Shown here: positions 17,398-25,947 of the stretch, piece after piece
How positions within the stretch are numbered: the first letter of the stretch is position 1
Layout: each line of letters opens with the position of its first letter
NCBI RefSeq assembly: GCF_900103585.1
Contig: NZ_FNHV01000006.1
Location: 434,001-498,000 of the forward strand
Length of the DNA stretch: 64,000 nt
Source of the DNA: Streptomyces sp. cf386
Lineage (GTDB): Bacteria; Actinomycetota; Actinomycetes; Streptomycetales; Streptomycetaceae
Direction: 5' to 3'
Translations under genes and position numbers: made by a program
Notes under the pieces: generated by a model
Told to the model about the DNA's origin: nothing
Seen by the model: the letters and a program-made list of their open reading frames with translations, nothing else
Databases searched by the model: none

Positions 17398-19521
17398 GTG
17401 CGGATGTGCAACCGGCCCGACTGCGGCCGAGGCGAGATCGATGAGGACGGGTTCTGTGACCGGTGTGACCGGGAGCCGGTGCCGCAGGACGGTGGCTCGG
17501 CGGAGCTTCCGGGGCCGGAGCCGGTGCGGGGTGCGGGTGTCGGGGTGGCTCATGTGCGGGCGGATCCCTGGTACGGGCTCGGGCTCGTCGACTCCGACCA
17601 AGGGGCGAGGGCCCCGGAGGTCCCGCCGAGGTCAGCGGATCCCGTCACCGAGGAGCATCGTTACTGCGTCAACCCGTTCTGCGACTCCCCGGTCGGCCGC
17701 GGGCGCGCCGGTGAACCGGGCCGGACGAAGGGCTACTGCCCGGAATGCGGCACCGGGTTCGACTTCGACCGGCCCAGCGGCCTCACCATCGCCGGCCGCT
17801 ACGACGTCGAACGCGCCCTCGGCTCGGGGGCGTACGGCGCGGCCTACCTCGTCCACGACCGCAACCTCGCCACCCAGGTCGTCCTCAAGGCCCTGAACAA
17901 GTCGGTCGCCAGGACCGCGCTGCACGAGCGGGACGTCCTGGTCGGGCTCCGGCACGACAGCATCGTCCGCATCCTGGGCTACGAGCACGAAGGGCCGCAT
18001 CTCGTCCTGGAGTACGTGCCGGGCGTCCCCCTCACGGCAGGCGACGGCGACCGGCTGGAGACCCTCCTCGCCCACGGCGTCCGCGTCCTCCAGGCTCTCG
18101 ACTACCTGCACGAACGGGGCCTGCTGCACTGCGACGTCAAGCCGCTGAACATCATCCGGTACCGGGAGCAGAGCCCGGCGGGCGCGCTGGACCGGGTGCG
18201 GCTCATCGACTTCGGCTCGGTGCGCAGCCAGAAGGACGAGGGACCGATGGTGGCGTACACCGAGGCGTACGCACCCCCGTTGGGCGACCCGGAGCATGGG
18301 GGCCCGACCCCGGGCTTCGACCTCTACTCCCTGGGCATGACCCTGCGCGAGGTGTGCCGCTCCCGCGGGACCGACCCCTCGGCGCCGGGCGTCGACTCGC
18401 TGCGTCTGCTGCTCGACCGTGCCACGGACATCGAGCGGCCGAGTCGGCGGTTCGTGTCGGCGCGGCAGTTCGCGGAGCAGCTCAGCGGTGTCATCCGGCA
18501 GGTCGTGGCGGCAGCCCCGACGTATCGTCAGGTCGCCCGCCCGTCCGCCCTGTTCGGCTCGATGCCCGAGCCGCTGCACGGCGGACTGGGGGCGGCCCGT
18601 CCGCTCGCCCACTGGGTCGAGGCGCGGCCCGGCGAGGACGGGACGCTGACGATGAGCGCGCCGTTCGCCTCCCCCGAGCCCGGCGACATCGCGGCCGCGC
18701 TCCCGACTCCGCTGTCCGACCCCGACGCCCCCGACCTCGCGGGCGAGACCCGACGCGCCCTGGCCGAGAGCCGGCTGGCCCTGCGTCGTAGGGACCCGGT
18801 GCTCGCGGAGCGGACGCTCGCGGCGGCGGGCCTGTCCGACTGGCACTGGCTGCACGCCTGGTACTCCGGTCTGATCGCGCTGGCCCGCGAGGACGCGGAG
18901 TCGGCCGCCACCGCCTTCACCACGGTGCGCGAGGCCGTCCCCGGCGAGCTGATACCGCAACTCGCCCTCGGCCTCTGCGCCGAGCTGCGGAGGAACCTCA
19001 CCGCCGCCCGGGCGCACTACAGCGCCGTCTTCGACACCACCCCGGCACTCGGCGCGGCCGGCTTCGGCCTGGCCCGCGTCCATCTGCTGGCCGGCGAGCG
19101 GACGAAGGCCGTGGGCACCGCCGTACGGCTGGCGGAGGAGTTCCGCTACGAACGCGAGGCGCGCGTGGCGGCCGTACGCCTGAGTGTCATGGTCCTCGGC
19201 GGGCCCGCCCATCCGAGGCCGACCGGCGACGACCTGGCGCGGGCCGAGGCGGGTCTGGACGGCCTCGACGTGGACCGGGCGGCACGGGACGGGCTGCGTG
19301 CCGAGATCCAGTACGCGCACTTCCTGCACCACCACGACCGCGAGCGCCTGTCCGACGCGATCCGTGAACTCGGCCCGCACGTGCCCACCGAGCGCGAGTA
19401 CGTCGCCCTGGTGGACCTCGCGAACCGGCTGCGCCCACCGCTCAGGTGGAGATGGTCCGCACGACGTGGAAGAACCCGTCATTCCCGTTTCGGAGGAACA
19501 CCCCGAACGCTAAGCTCCTGA
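17398..19521 (+). CDS. PknG-like serine/threonine protein kinase with zinc ribbon and TPR region
   Basis: 707 residues from a GTG six bases after the protease stop. The order matches PknG: Cys-rich N-terminus (CNRPDC, CDRCD), a rubredoxin-like pair (CVNPFC, GYCPECG), kinase domain about 130-370, then a TPR-like helical region to about 680. Kinase motifs: GSGAYGAAYLV, Lys in VVLKAL, catalytic loop LLHCDVKPLNI (HCD instead of HRD) and IDFGSV. Mycobacterial PknG (about 750 residues) controls central metabolism through GarA/OdhI and is encoded with the membrane protein GlnX and lipoprotein GlnH. The same companions follow here at 21144 and 22001. The C-terminal 25 residues are Arg-rich and outside the family. 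Confidence 0.85.
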   Translation: MRMCNRPDCGRGEIDEDGFCDRCDREPVPQDGGSAELPGPEPVRGAGVGVAHVRADPWYGLGLVDSDQGARAPEVPPRSADPVTEEHRYCVNPFCDSPVGRGRAGEPGRTKGYCPECGTGFDFDRPSGLTIAGRYDVERALGSGAYGAAYLVHDRNLATQVVLKALNKSVARTALHERDVLVGLRHDSIVRILGYEHEGPHLVLEYVPGVPLTAGDGDRLETLLAHGVRVLQALDYLHERGLLHCDVKPLNIIRYREQSPAGALDRVRLIDFGSVRSQKDEGPMVAYTEAYAPPLGDPEHGGPTPGFDLYSLGMTLREVCRSRGTDPSAPGVDSLRLLLDRATDIERPSRRFVSARQFAEQLSGVIRQVVAAAPTYRQVARPSALFGSMPEPLHGGLGAARPLAHWVEARPGEDGTLTMSAPFASPEPGDIAAALPTPLSDPDAPDLAGETRRALAESRLALRRRDPVLAERTLAAAGLSDWHWLHAWYSGLIALAREDAESAATAFTTVREAVPGELIPQLALGLCAELRRNLTAARAHYSAVFDTTPALGAAGFGLARVHLLAGERTKAVGTAVRLAEEFRYEREARVAAVRLSVMVLGGPAHPRPTGDDLARAEAGLDGLDVDRAARDGLRAEIQYAHFLHHHDRERLSDAIRELGPHVPTEREYVALVDLANRLRPPLRWRWSARRGRTRHSRFGGTPRTLSS

Positions 19522-19551
19522 TACGCCAAGTGACGGACGCTTCCACGCTCC

Positions 19552-21147
19552 GTGAGGGGCGCGGCGGTACAGGGACACAGCGACACGCAGCGACGCGATC
19601 GGGTGGTGCCGGTGGGGGACAGCTCGCCCTTGGGGCTCAGTTTCGCCCTGGAAGTCGACGCACCCTCGGACCTGGCCCACGACCAACAGCGCGCGGACGC
19701 CCTCCTCACCGTCACGGCCCGCTCCGCCTCGGGCGCGGTCGCGGGCCCGGAGCCGCCGGGCGCCGAAGTCCTCATCATGGACCGGTCGTTGTCCATGTCC
19801 GGGCACAAGCTGGACGAGGCGAAACGCGCGATGTGCGCGGCCATCGACACCCTGCGGGACGGCACCCTCCTGGGCATCGTCGCGGGCCACCACGAGGCCG
19901 ATGTGATCTTCCCGGCCGACGGCGGCCTGACCCGCGTCGACGCCGCGGCGCGCGAGGACGCCAAGCTGCGGGTCATCGGCCAGTTCGCCGCCGGCGGCAC
20001 GGCGATCGGGCAGTGGCTGGCCTGCGCCGAGCGCCTGTTCGCCTCGGTGACCTCCGCGGGCGCCGTACGCCACGCCGTGCTCTACACGGACGGCAAGGAC
20101 GAGCACGAGACGCCCGAGCAACTCGGTGACATCCTCGCCGCATGCACCGACCGGTTCGTCTGCGACGCCCGCGGGCTGGGCGACGACTGGCACTACGCCG
20201 AGCTGCTGCGCATCACCGAGGCCCTGCACGGCACCGCCGAGGCCGTCGTCACCGTCTCCGACCTCACCGAGGACTTCACCCGGCTCATGCGGAAGGCACA
20301 GCGCATCGTCGTGCCCCGGGTCTATCTGGGCCTGCGCCTCAACGACATGTTCCAGCTCGCCTTCGTACGCCAGATCCGCCCCGTGGAGGCCGAACTGACG
20401 GCACGTCAACGGTACGAGGAGGAGACCCACGTCCCGCTGGGCTCCTGGCCCCCGGAGACCCGCCAGTACCAGGTCTCCCTCGGCTTCGACCCGCACTCCC
20501 TGCCCGTCGACGAGAACCTGCGCGCCGCCCGCATCACCCTGCACGCCGAGCACCCCGACGGCACCCGGGCGCCCTGCTCCGACACGGTGTCCATGGCCGT
20601 ACGACGCCGCTCGACGCCTTCCTTCGGCATCCCCCGCTCCGCCCATCTCACCCGGGTCGAGAACGAACGCGAACTCGGCATGGCGATGCGCGCCTGCGCC
20701 GACGCCCAGCTGCGCGGCGACCTCGACCGCGCCGACCGCGAACTGCGCCTCGCGACCGACCTCGCGCGGGACCTTGAGGACACCGTCCGGCTGCGCCTGC
20801 TGCGCGCGGTCGCGACCACCGGCCCCGACGGTCTGCCACGGGTGCGGCGTGATGTCTCCCGGGCGGAGATCCAGAAGATCGGGGTCGACTCGACGAAGAC
20901 GGTGGCACCGCCGGTCGACATGGTCGACATGGTGGACATGGTGGACCCGGTCGACGTGGTGGGCCCGGTGGACCTGGTGGATGTGGGCGACTCGGGCGAA
21001 CTTCCCTCGGCTGAAGCCCCGTTGTCGCCGCGCGAGTGCCCGCGCTGCGGTACGACGCCAGCGTCGCCGACGGCCAAGTTCTGCGAGCAGTGCAGGTACC
21101 GGTTCGCGGACGGAGCGCGGGACGGTGGGCCGGTGGATGCGTCGTGA
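19552..21147 (+). CDS. vWA-domain protein with C-terminal zinc ribbon
   Basis: 531 residues. A von Willebrand A domain lies at about 60-240 with a complete MIDAS: DRSLSMSG (DxSxS), GGTAIGQ (Thr) and TDGKDEHE. A beta-rich region (about 250-345) and a helical segment (about 365-430) follow. After a Val-Asp repeat linker (DNA 20914-20985) comes a zinc ribbon, CPRCG, ten residues, CEQCRYRF. vWA proteins of this kind serve as scaffolds or substrates in kinase and protease systems. The start is uncertain: a GTG at 19552 is used, but no ribosome site is visible and later GTGs near 19602 are possible. Its stop overlaps the next gene (GTGA), so translation is coupled. Confidence 0.8.
   Translation: MRGAAVQGHSDTQRRDRVVPVGDSSPLGLSFALEVDAPSDLAHDQQRADALLTVTARSASGAVAGPEPPGAEVLIMDRSLSMSGHKLDEAKRAMCAAIDTLRDGTLLGIVAGHHEADVIFPADGGLTRVDAAAREDAKLRVIGQFAAGGTAIGQWLACAERLFASVTSAGAVRHAVLYTDGKDEHETPEQLGDILAACTDRFVCDARGLGDDWHYAELLRITEALHGTAEAVVTVSDLTEDFTRLMRKAQRIVVPRVYLGLRLNDMFQLAFVRQIRPVEAELTARQRYEEETHVPLGSWPPETRQYQVSLGFDPHSLPVDENLRAARITLHAEHPDGTRAPCSDTVSMAVRRRSTPSFGIPRSAHLTRVENERELGMAMRACADAQLRGDLDRADRELRLATDLARDLEDTVRLRLLRAVATTGPDGLPRVRRDVSRAEIQKIGVDSTKTVAPPVDMVDMVDMVDPVDVVGPVDLVDVGDSGELPSAEAPLSPRECPRCGTTPASPTAKFCEQCRYRFADGARDGGPVDAS
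20914..20985 (+). repeat. Val-Asp coding repeat in vWA protein linker
   Basis: An in-frame run of GTC/GTG-GAC units with ATG, CCG or CTG between them encodes VDMVDMVDMVDPVDVVG and VDLVD. Nine-base and longer units recur, so copy number could change by slippage without breaking the frame. It separates the helical part from the zinc ribbon. Confidence 0.7.
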
Positions 21148-22004
21148 GGCTCTCCTGGAGGACGGGGCGCGTGCCCCATCCGATCGTCGTGCTGCGGTGG
21201 CTGCGGGCCGGTGTGCTGGGCATGGTGGCCGTGACCGCGCTGCTGTATCTCGTGGTGGCCGACCGGGCCGGGGAGCAGATGGCCGCCGCCGATCGCACCC
21301 GCGAGGCCATCCGTGATCTCGGGGAGGCCCGCGAGAGTGCCGTAGCGGCGAAGGACGAGCTGGAGAAAGCGGATGCGGCCACCGACGAGGTCGACCTGAT
21401 CGGCACCGGCACCAGCTTCGCCAACGCCACCACCCGCGTGAGCACCCTCCTCACCTCGGCGACCGAGGGCAACGCGGCCGGCGAGCAGGGGCTGCACCAC
21501 ATCCAGTTCGTCCAGGGCCAGTTGACCACCTCCGTACAGCTGGCCAACGGCCCGCAGGGCCCGAGGACGGCGCTCCCCTCGCTGGAGGACGGGCCGGAGA
21601 AGGACGACCGGGGCAGGGACGTCCGGTTCACGGGCGGGCTCATCGAGTCCCTGGAGGATCTCCGGGAGATCGAGGTCCTCGCCCTGGACGAACAGCTCCG
21701 GTCGCGTTGGCTGGACCCGTACCTCCTGTGGCCCGTGCTCATAGGGCCGGTGGTCGTCATGCTGCTGCTCGCCGGCACGACCGGCTTCGTCGTCGCCCGC
21801 CACTTCCGGCAGTACCCCAGCCCGGCGCTCGGCCTGGCGCTGCTGGCCACGGCGTCCGTCGCCCTGATCGCCTGCGGCGACCCACTGCTGCCGGGCCGGG
21901 GATGGGTCATGGCGATCGCGCTGCCGCTGCTGCTCGCGGCCGGTGCGCTCGCGTACCTGGCCTACCGCCCCCGGATCGCCGAGTACAGGTTCCCGCACTC
22001 ATGA
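21144..22004 (+). CDS. four-helix membrane protein, GlnX-like topology
   Basis: 286 residues from a GTG overlapping the vWA stop by four bases. One helix lies near residues 20-37 (LGMVAVTALLYLVVADR), then a helical extracytoplasmic loop of about 155 residues (about 38-195), then three helices (IGPVVVMLLLAGTTGFVVA, LGLALLATASVALIAC, VMAIALPLLLAAGALAYLAY). This is the layout described for GlnX of the PknG pathway, which relays signal from a periplasmic solute-binding protein to the kinase. Sequence likeness to GlnX itself I cannot judge, so the relation rests on topology and neighbours. The next gene overlaps by ATGA. Confidence 0.65.
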   Translation: MRLSWRTGRVPHPIVVLRWLRAGVLGMVAVTALLYLVVADRAGEQMAAADRTREAIRDLGEARESAVAAKDELEKADAATDEVDLIGTGTSFANATTRVSTLLTSATEGNAAGEQGLHHIQFVQGQLTTSVQLANGPQGPRTALPSLEDGPEKDDRGRDVRFTGGLIESLEDLREIEVLALDEQLRSRWLDPYLLWPVLIGPVVVMLLLAGTTGFVVARHFRQYPSPALGLALLATASVALIACGDPLLPGRGWVMAIALPLLLAAGALAYLAYRPRIAEYRFPHS

Positions 22005-23221
22005 AGAGACTGACGGCACCCCTGGTGCACTGCGCCCTGGCCCTCGGGCTGCTCCTGGCCGCCCTCGGGTGCGGTGCGCCGGAGAGGGAGCGGGTGACGA
22101 TCATGGTTCCCTGGTCCGGCACCGAGTTCAAGGCGTTCTACTCGGTCATCGAGGCCTTCGAGAAGGCCAATCCCGGTATCGACGTCGCCCCACAGGTCAC
22201 CCGCGCCCTGACCCAGCAGCTCGACGCCGCGGTGGCCGCGGAGGCACCGCCCGACCTGGCCGTCCTGCCCAGTGTGGGAGCGATCGCCAAGTACCGCGGC
22301 GGGGCGCTCCGGCCGCTCGGCGTCGACACGTCCTCGTTCGTCGACCCGTTCCGCGGGCTGGCCATGGACGACGGCAAGGTGTACGCGGTCCCCGTCAAGG
22401 CCGACGTCAAGAGTCTCGTCTGGTACGACCGCCGGCTCACCCCGAAGCCGGCCGGCACCTGGTCCGCACTCCAGAAACGGCCCGAGACCTGGTGCCTCGG
22501 ACTGGAGTCCCCCGGCGCGACCTCCGGCTGGCCCGGCGCGGACTGGATCGCGGACATCCTGCTCGCCCAGGAGGGCGTCGACGCGTACGAGAACTGGGTC
22601 TCCGGGGACGGTGTGACGTGGAACTCACCGCCGGTCAGGGAGGCGTGGGAGAGATGGTGGAGCCTCGTCGAGGGCAGCGAGAGCGCGACCGAGCGAGAGT
22701 TCGACGAGGCCGCCGTCGAACTGGTCCGCAACAGGTGCTCCCTGGGCCATGGCGCCCTGTCCGCGATGGCGTTCCCGGCGGACCTGATGAAGGACGAGCG
22801 CTACACCTACGTACTCCCCTCCCCGCGGCAGGCCCTGGAGGTGTCGGCGGACTTCGTCGGCAAGTTCACCCGGGACAACCCGGGCGCCGACCGGCTCATC
22901 GCCTATCTCGCCGGTGCGAAGGCTCAGCAGACCTGGGTGAACGAACCGGGGTACGCGCTCTCCGCCAACCGGCAGGTGACGACGTACGACAACCGGACCC
23001 AGGCGCGTATCGCCGGGATGCTCCGCTCCGGTCACACCCTCTGCTTCAGCGCCGCCGACGCGATGGATCCCGACGTGTCGGCCGCCTTCTACCGAGCGGT
23101 CATGGAGTACGTGAACGGCGAAGACCTGACCGGACTGCTGAAGGCACTCGACCAAGTCCAACAGCACCTGGGGGACTCCCCTCGGCCCACCCCTCTCTGC
23201 GGCACCCCGAACCAAGCCTGA
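22001..23221 (+). CDS. extracellular solute-binding lipoprotein, GlnH-like role
   Basis: 406 residues. A short lipoprotein signal (LALGLLLAALGCG) predicts acylation at the Cys near residue 24. The rest has the two-lobed family 1 binding-protein pattern (VTIMVPWSGTEFKAFYSVIE, GIDVAPQVTR, VYAVPVKADVKSLVWYD). No ABC permease or ATPase genes are nearby, so it is probably a sensor rather than a transport component. It overlaps the membrane protein gene by ATGA, and the pair would be a GlnH-GlnX-type receptor for the PknG-like kinase. The ligand is unknown; a sugar or amino acid is possible. Confidence 0.8.
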   Translation: MKRLTAPLVHCALALGLLLAALGCGAPERERVTIMVPWSGTEFKAFYSVIEAFEKANPGIDVAPQVTRALTQQLDAAVAAEAPPDLAVLPSVGAIAKYRGGALRPLGVDTSSFVDPFRGLAMDDGKVYAVPVKADVKSLVWYDRRLTPKPAGTWSALQKRPETWCLGLESPGATSGWPGADWIADILLAQEGVDAYENWVSGDGVTWNSPPVREAWERWWSLVEGSESATEREFDEAAVELVRNRCSLGHGALSAMAFPADLMKDERYTYVLPSPRQALEVSADFVGKFTRDNPGADRLIAYLAGAKAQQTWVNEPGYALSANRQVTTYDNRTQARIAGMLRSGHTLCFSAADAMDPDVSAAFYRAVMEYVNGEDLTGLLKALDQVQQHLGDSPRPTPLCGTPNQA

Positions 23222-23261
23222 CGCGCCCCATCCCCACCTCGCCCCCACTCAGGAGCCCTTC

Positions 23262-23582
23262 ATGCCGGACGCGGTCCAGTTCACGCTCTCCGACGGCACC
23301 GTCGTCCTCGTCGCCCCGCCAGCCCGCGCGGGTACCGGGGCGGTGGGACTCGGGACACGTTTGGAGAGCGCGGCACAGTCCCTGCGGGAGGCGCTGGGGC
23401 CGGTCACCACGGCCGCGTCCGATGTGATCGACGGGTTCCAGGCCCTCGCCCAGCGGCCCGACGAGGTGGAGATCACCTTCGGCGTCGCACTGGACGCCAA
23501 GCTGGGCGCTGTCCTGTCGAGCGCGGGAGCGGGCGCCCACCTGGACGTCACCCTCCGCTGGAACGCGGCGACATCGGCATAG
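23262..23582 (+). CDS. trypsin-co-occurring small protein (CU044_2847 / Trypco1 type)
   Basis: 106 residues starting MPDAVQFTLSDGTVVLVAPP, with a closing pattern EVEITFGVALDAKLGAVLSS followed by HLDVTLRW. This closing pattern is the hallmark of the small domain that repeatedly co-occurs with trypsin-like proteases in bacterial conflict systems. AGGAG lies seven bases before the ATG. It closes the operon that begins with the protease at 15685, which supports the assignment. The biochemical role is unknown; it is suggested to be a substrate or adaptor of the protease. Confidence 0.75.
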   Translation: MPDAVQFTLSDGTVVLVAPPARAGTGAVGLGTRLESAAQSLREALGPVTTAASDVIDGFQALAQRPDEVEITFGVALDAKLGAVLSSAGAGAHLDVTLRWNAATSA

Positions 23583-23597
23583 AACCTCGCAGACCCC

Positions 23598-24992
23598 TTG
23601 CGCCGCTCGGATAACATCGTCGAACTAACTGACGATAAACATCTACCAAATCGGCCAAAACAATTGATATCTATATGGCGTCAACCACGGGCCGTGCTGT
23701 GGGCCACAGCAGGTGCGGCAGCCCTCGGATTCCTCGTCGCGCTGGAGATCGCCGCGCGTCGCCTGGGCATACCGGGGCCGATCACCACGCAGGCGCGCGA
23801 GGCGGTGTTCGCCCCGAAGTCGGGATTCCTGCTGTACGCGGGCATGGCGTTGACGATGGTGGTGCTCACCTGGCGGCAACGGCTCATCGCGCTCGGTGCC
23901 GCGATCGGCATCGACGTCACCGTCTTCGTGGTGCGGTGGCTGGCCGACGCCAGGGTGACCGAAGGCCACCCGTTCGGTAACGGCGCGTTGTGGGTGGTCC
24001 TGGGCTGTGGGGTCATCGCCGTCACCCGCCGGACCGGCCCGGAACGCCTTCTGCTGCTGAAGGGCGTCGCGCTGGGCCTGCTGCTGGTGGCCGGCCGCAA
24101 GACCGGCGACACCTGGCTGCTCATCACGGCGAAGACCCGCCCGGCGGTGCTCGACCAGTACCTGGCGACCGCCGACCACGCACTGGGCAACCCGTCCTGG
24201 CTGGTAGGCCGGATCGTCAGGGCCACCGGGCCGGTCGGCGCCCATGTTCTCGACTACGTGTACGTCCAGCTCGCGGTCGCCGCGGTCTGCGTCGCGCTGT
24301 ACCAGTTGCGTCATGTGGCGGTCGAACGCCGCTTCCCGCGCCACCATCTGGTGCGCACCTTCCTGGTGATCGGCCTCCTCGGGCCGGCCATCTACATGAT
24401 CTTCCCGGTGGTCGGCCCGATCTTCGCCTACGGCCCGGGCGCCTCCGGAACTGGCGGCGTGCACTGGGCGGTGGCCAACATCTGGCCGGAGACGGCTCCC
24501 CCGATGACCGCCCCGCAGCCGATGCCCTACGACGAGATCACCCCCCGCAACTGCATGCCCAGCCTGCACACGGCATGGGCCACCGTGATCTTCCTGCACT
24601 CCCGCAAGGGCCCACGAGTTCTGCGCTACGCGGGCACGTTCTGGCTGATCGCCACACTCGGCGCCACGCTGGGCTTCGGCTACCACTACGGCGTCGATCT
24701 CATCGCCGGTGTGGTGTTCGCGCTCACCATCGAGGCGGCTCTGCGCTCCCAGGCCCGCGGCTGGGATCGGTCCGGAACCCAAATGGTCGCCCACGGCGCA
24801 ACGGTGTTCGTCGCGCTCCTGCTGTCCTATCGCTATCTGCCGATGGAGATGGCCAGACATCCGTTGCTCTACGGCCCCCTTCTCCTTCTCGCGATGGCGT
24901 CGGTGATCTACGGCTACATGCGCACGACCAAGCTGTGGGAAACGACGACCGCACCGGTACGGCAACAGGAACCGCAGCCCGAACTGGTCTGA
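23598..24992 (+). CDS. PAP2-superfamily integral membrane phosphatase
   Basis: About 464 residues with roughly ten hydrophobic segments. The PAP2 active site is MPSLHTAWAT (His) and GYHYGVDLIAGV (His and Asp), as in phosphatidate phosphatases and inositolphosphotransferases of the PAP2_3 type. A lipid headgroup or undecaprenyl pyrophosphate substrate is likely. The start is unresolved: the frame opens at a TTG at 23598, but no ribosome site is visible. The first 25 codons cross an unusually AT-rich stretch (about 23610-23680) that may be promoter instead, with a TTG at 23664 or a later GTG as the real start. It lies between the protease-kinase operon and the biosynthetic genes and could belong to neither. 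Confidence 0.75.
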   Translation: MRRSDNIVELTDDKHLPNRPKQLISIWRQPRAVLWATAGAAALGFLVALEIAARRLGIPGPITTQAREAVFAPKSGFLLYAGMALTMVVLTWRQRLIALGAAIGIDVTVFVVRWLADARVTEGHPFGNGALWVVLGCGVIAVTRRTGPERLLLLKGVALGLLLVAGRKTGDTWLLITAKTRPAVLDQYLATADHALGNPSWLVGRIVRATGPVGAHVLDYVYVQLAVAAVCVALYQLRHVAVERRFPRHHLVRTFLVIGLLGPAIYMIFPVVGPIFAYGPGASGTGGVHWAVANIWPETAPPMTAPQPMPYDEITPRNCMPSLHTAWATVIFLHSRKGPRVLRYAGTFWLIATLGATLGFGYHYGVDLIAGVVFALTIEAALRSQARGWDRSGTQMVAHGATVFVALLLSYRYLPMEMARHPLLYGPLLLLAMASVIYGYMRTTKLWETTTAPVRQQEPQPELV

Positions 24993-25033
24993 GCCCTGCG
25001 GCACTTCGCTGCCCTCCCGTCAAACGGAACCCG

Positions 25034-25051
25034 CTGTCAGCCGGTTGTCAG
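25034..25051 (+). promoter_or_regulatory. two-copy SARP-type heptamer repeat upstream of the thioesterase
   Basis: CTGTCAG (25034-25040) and TTGTCAG (25045-25051) are direct repeats on an 11-bp period, the same core GTCAG found in the three triplets at 37599, 56259 and 60445. A third copy is not recognisable. The site ends 75 bases before the thioesterase ATG, in a position to recruit RNA polymerase. Confidence 0.6.
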
Positions 25052-25126
25052 TGGCTGCCTGGTGCAATGGGCCGGGTCCGTGGAGGAGCCGAACGTGGTC
25101 GGCGAGCGGCGAGCAGGAGGCTCTTG

Positions 25127-25867
25127 ATGTCCTGGACGGAATGCAGTGAATTGCGGCCGTTCGCCGCGATGCGGCTGGTCTGTTTCCCGCACGCGGGCGG
25201 GTCGTCGTACTTCTTCCGGGACTGGCGCAAGGGGCTGCCCGAGTTCGAGGTGCACGCGGTCTGTTACCCGGGTCGGGCGGACCGGTTCGGGGAGCCGACG
25301 GCCACCGATCTGGTGGCGATGGCGGGTGAGATCGCCGAGGCCGTCAAGCCGCTCACGGACCGGCCCACCGTGCTGTTCGGACACAGCATGGGCGCGGTCG
25401 TGGCGTACGAGACGGCCAGGGCGCTGGAGGCCCAAGGGGCCCCGCTGTCACATCTGTTCGTGTCGGGTGCCCGCGCCGGCCATCTGATACGGCGGGACGC
25501 CTGGGCGGCCGGGATGAACGAAGAGAGCGTCATCGCGGCGCTCCAGGAGCTGGGCGGCACCGACACCGAGCTGCTGGACCACCCGATGTTCCGTGAGCTG
25601 ATCCTGCCGTACGTCCAGGCCGACTTCCGGATGCTGGGCAGCTATGAGCACCGCCCGGGTGCGCTGCTCGGCTGTCCCGTCACGGCGGTCGCGGGGGCGA
25701 GAGATCCCCGGGTGACGGCGGAGCAGGTGGCGCAGTGGGCGCAGGTGACCGAGGGGTCGTTCCGGCAGCGGATGGTGCCGGGCGGGCACTTCTACCTCGC
25801 GGACTCGCCGCCGTACGAGCTGGTGCGAGAGGTGTGCGCCGAGCGAGGTGAGACGCCGAGCCGGTAG
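25127..25867 (+). CDS. type II thioesterase (editing, NRPS-associated)
   Basis: 246 residues of the alpha/beta-hydrolase fold. Features: FPHAGGSSYFFRDW near the start, nucleophile elbow GHSMGAVVAYE (Ser about 89), an Asp in AGARDPRVT and the catalytic His in PGGHFYL. These enzymes hydrolyse misprimed acyl or aminoacyl groups from carrier proteins and regenerate stalled NRPS lines. The ATG at 25127 has AGGAGG upstream. It is the first clearly biosynthetic gene at the left side, and a SARP-like repeat pair lies 75 bases upstream, linking it to the minus-strand arm. Confidence 0.93.
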   Translation: MSWTECSELRPFAAMRLVCFPHAGGSSYFFRDWRKGLPEFEVHAVCYPGRADRFGEPTATDLVAMAGEIAEAVKPLTDRPTVLFGHSMGAVVAYETARALEAQGAPLSHLFVSGARAGHLIRRDAWAAGMNEESVIAALQELGGTDTELLDHPMFRELILPYVQADFRMLGSYEHRPGALLGCPVTAVAGARDPRVTAEQVAQWAQVTEGSFRQRMVPGGHFYLADSPPYELVREVCAERGETPSR

Positions 25868-25947
25868 GCCGGTTCGGCAGGCCAACGGCGGGTGCCGGTG
25901 TTCCGGCCGGCCTCGTTCCGAAGACGCTGGATCACTGGGGGACACAG

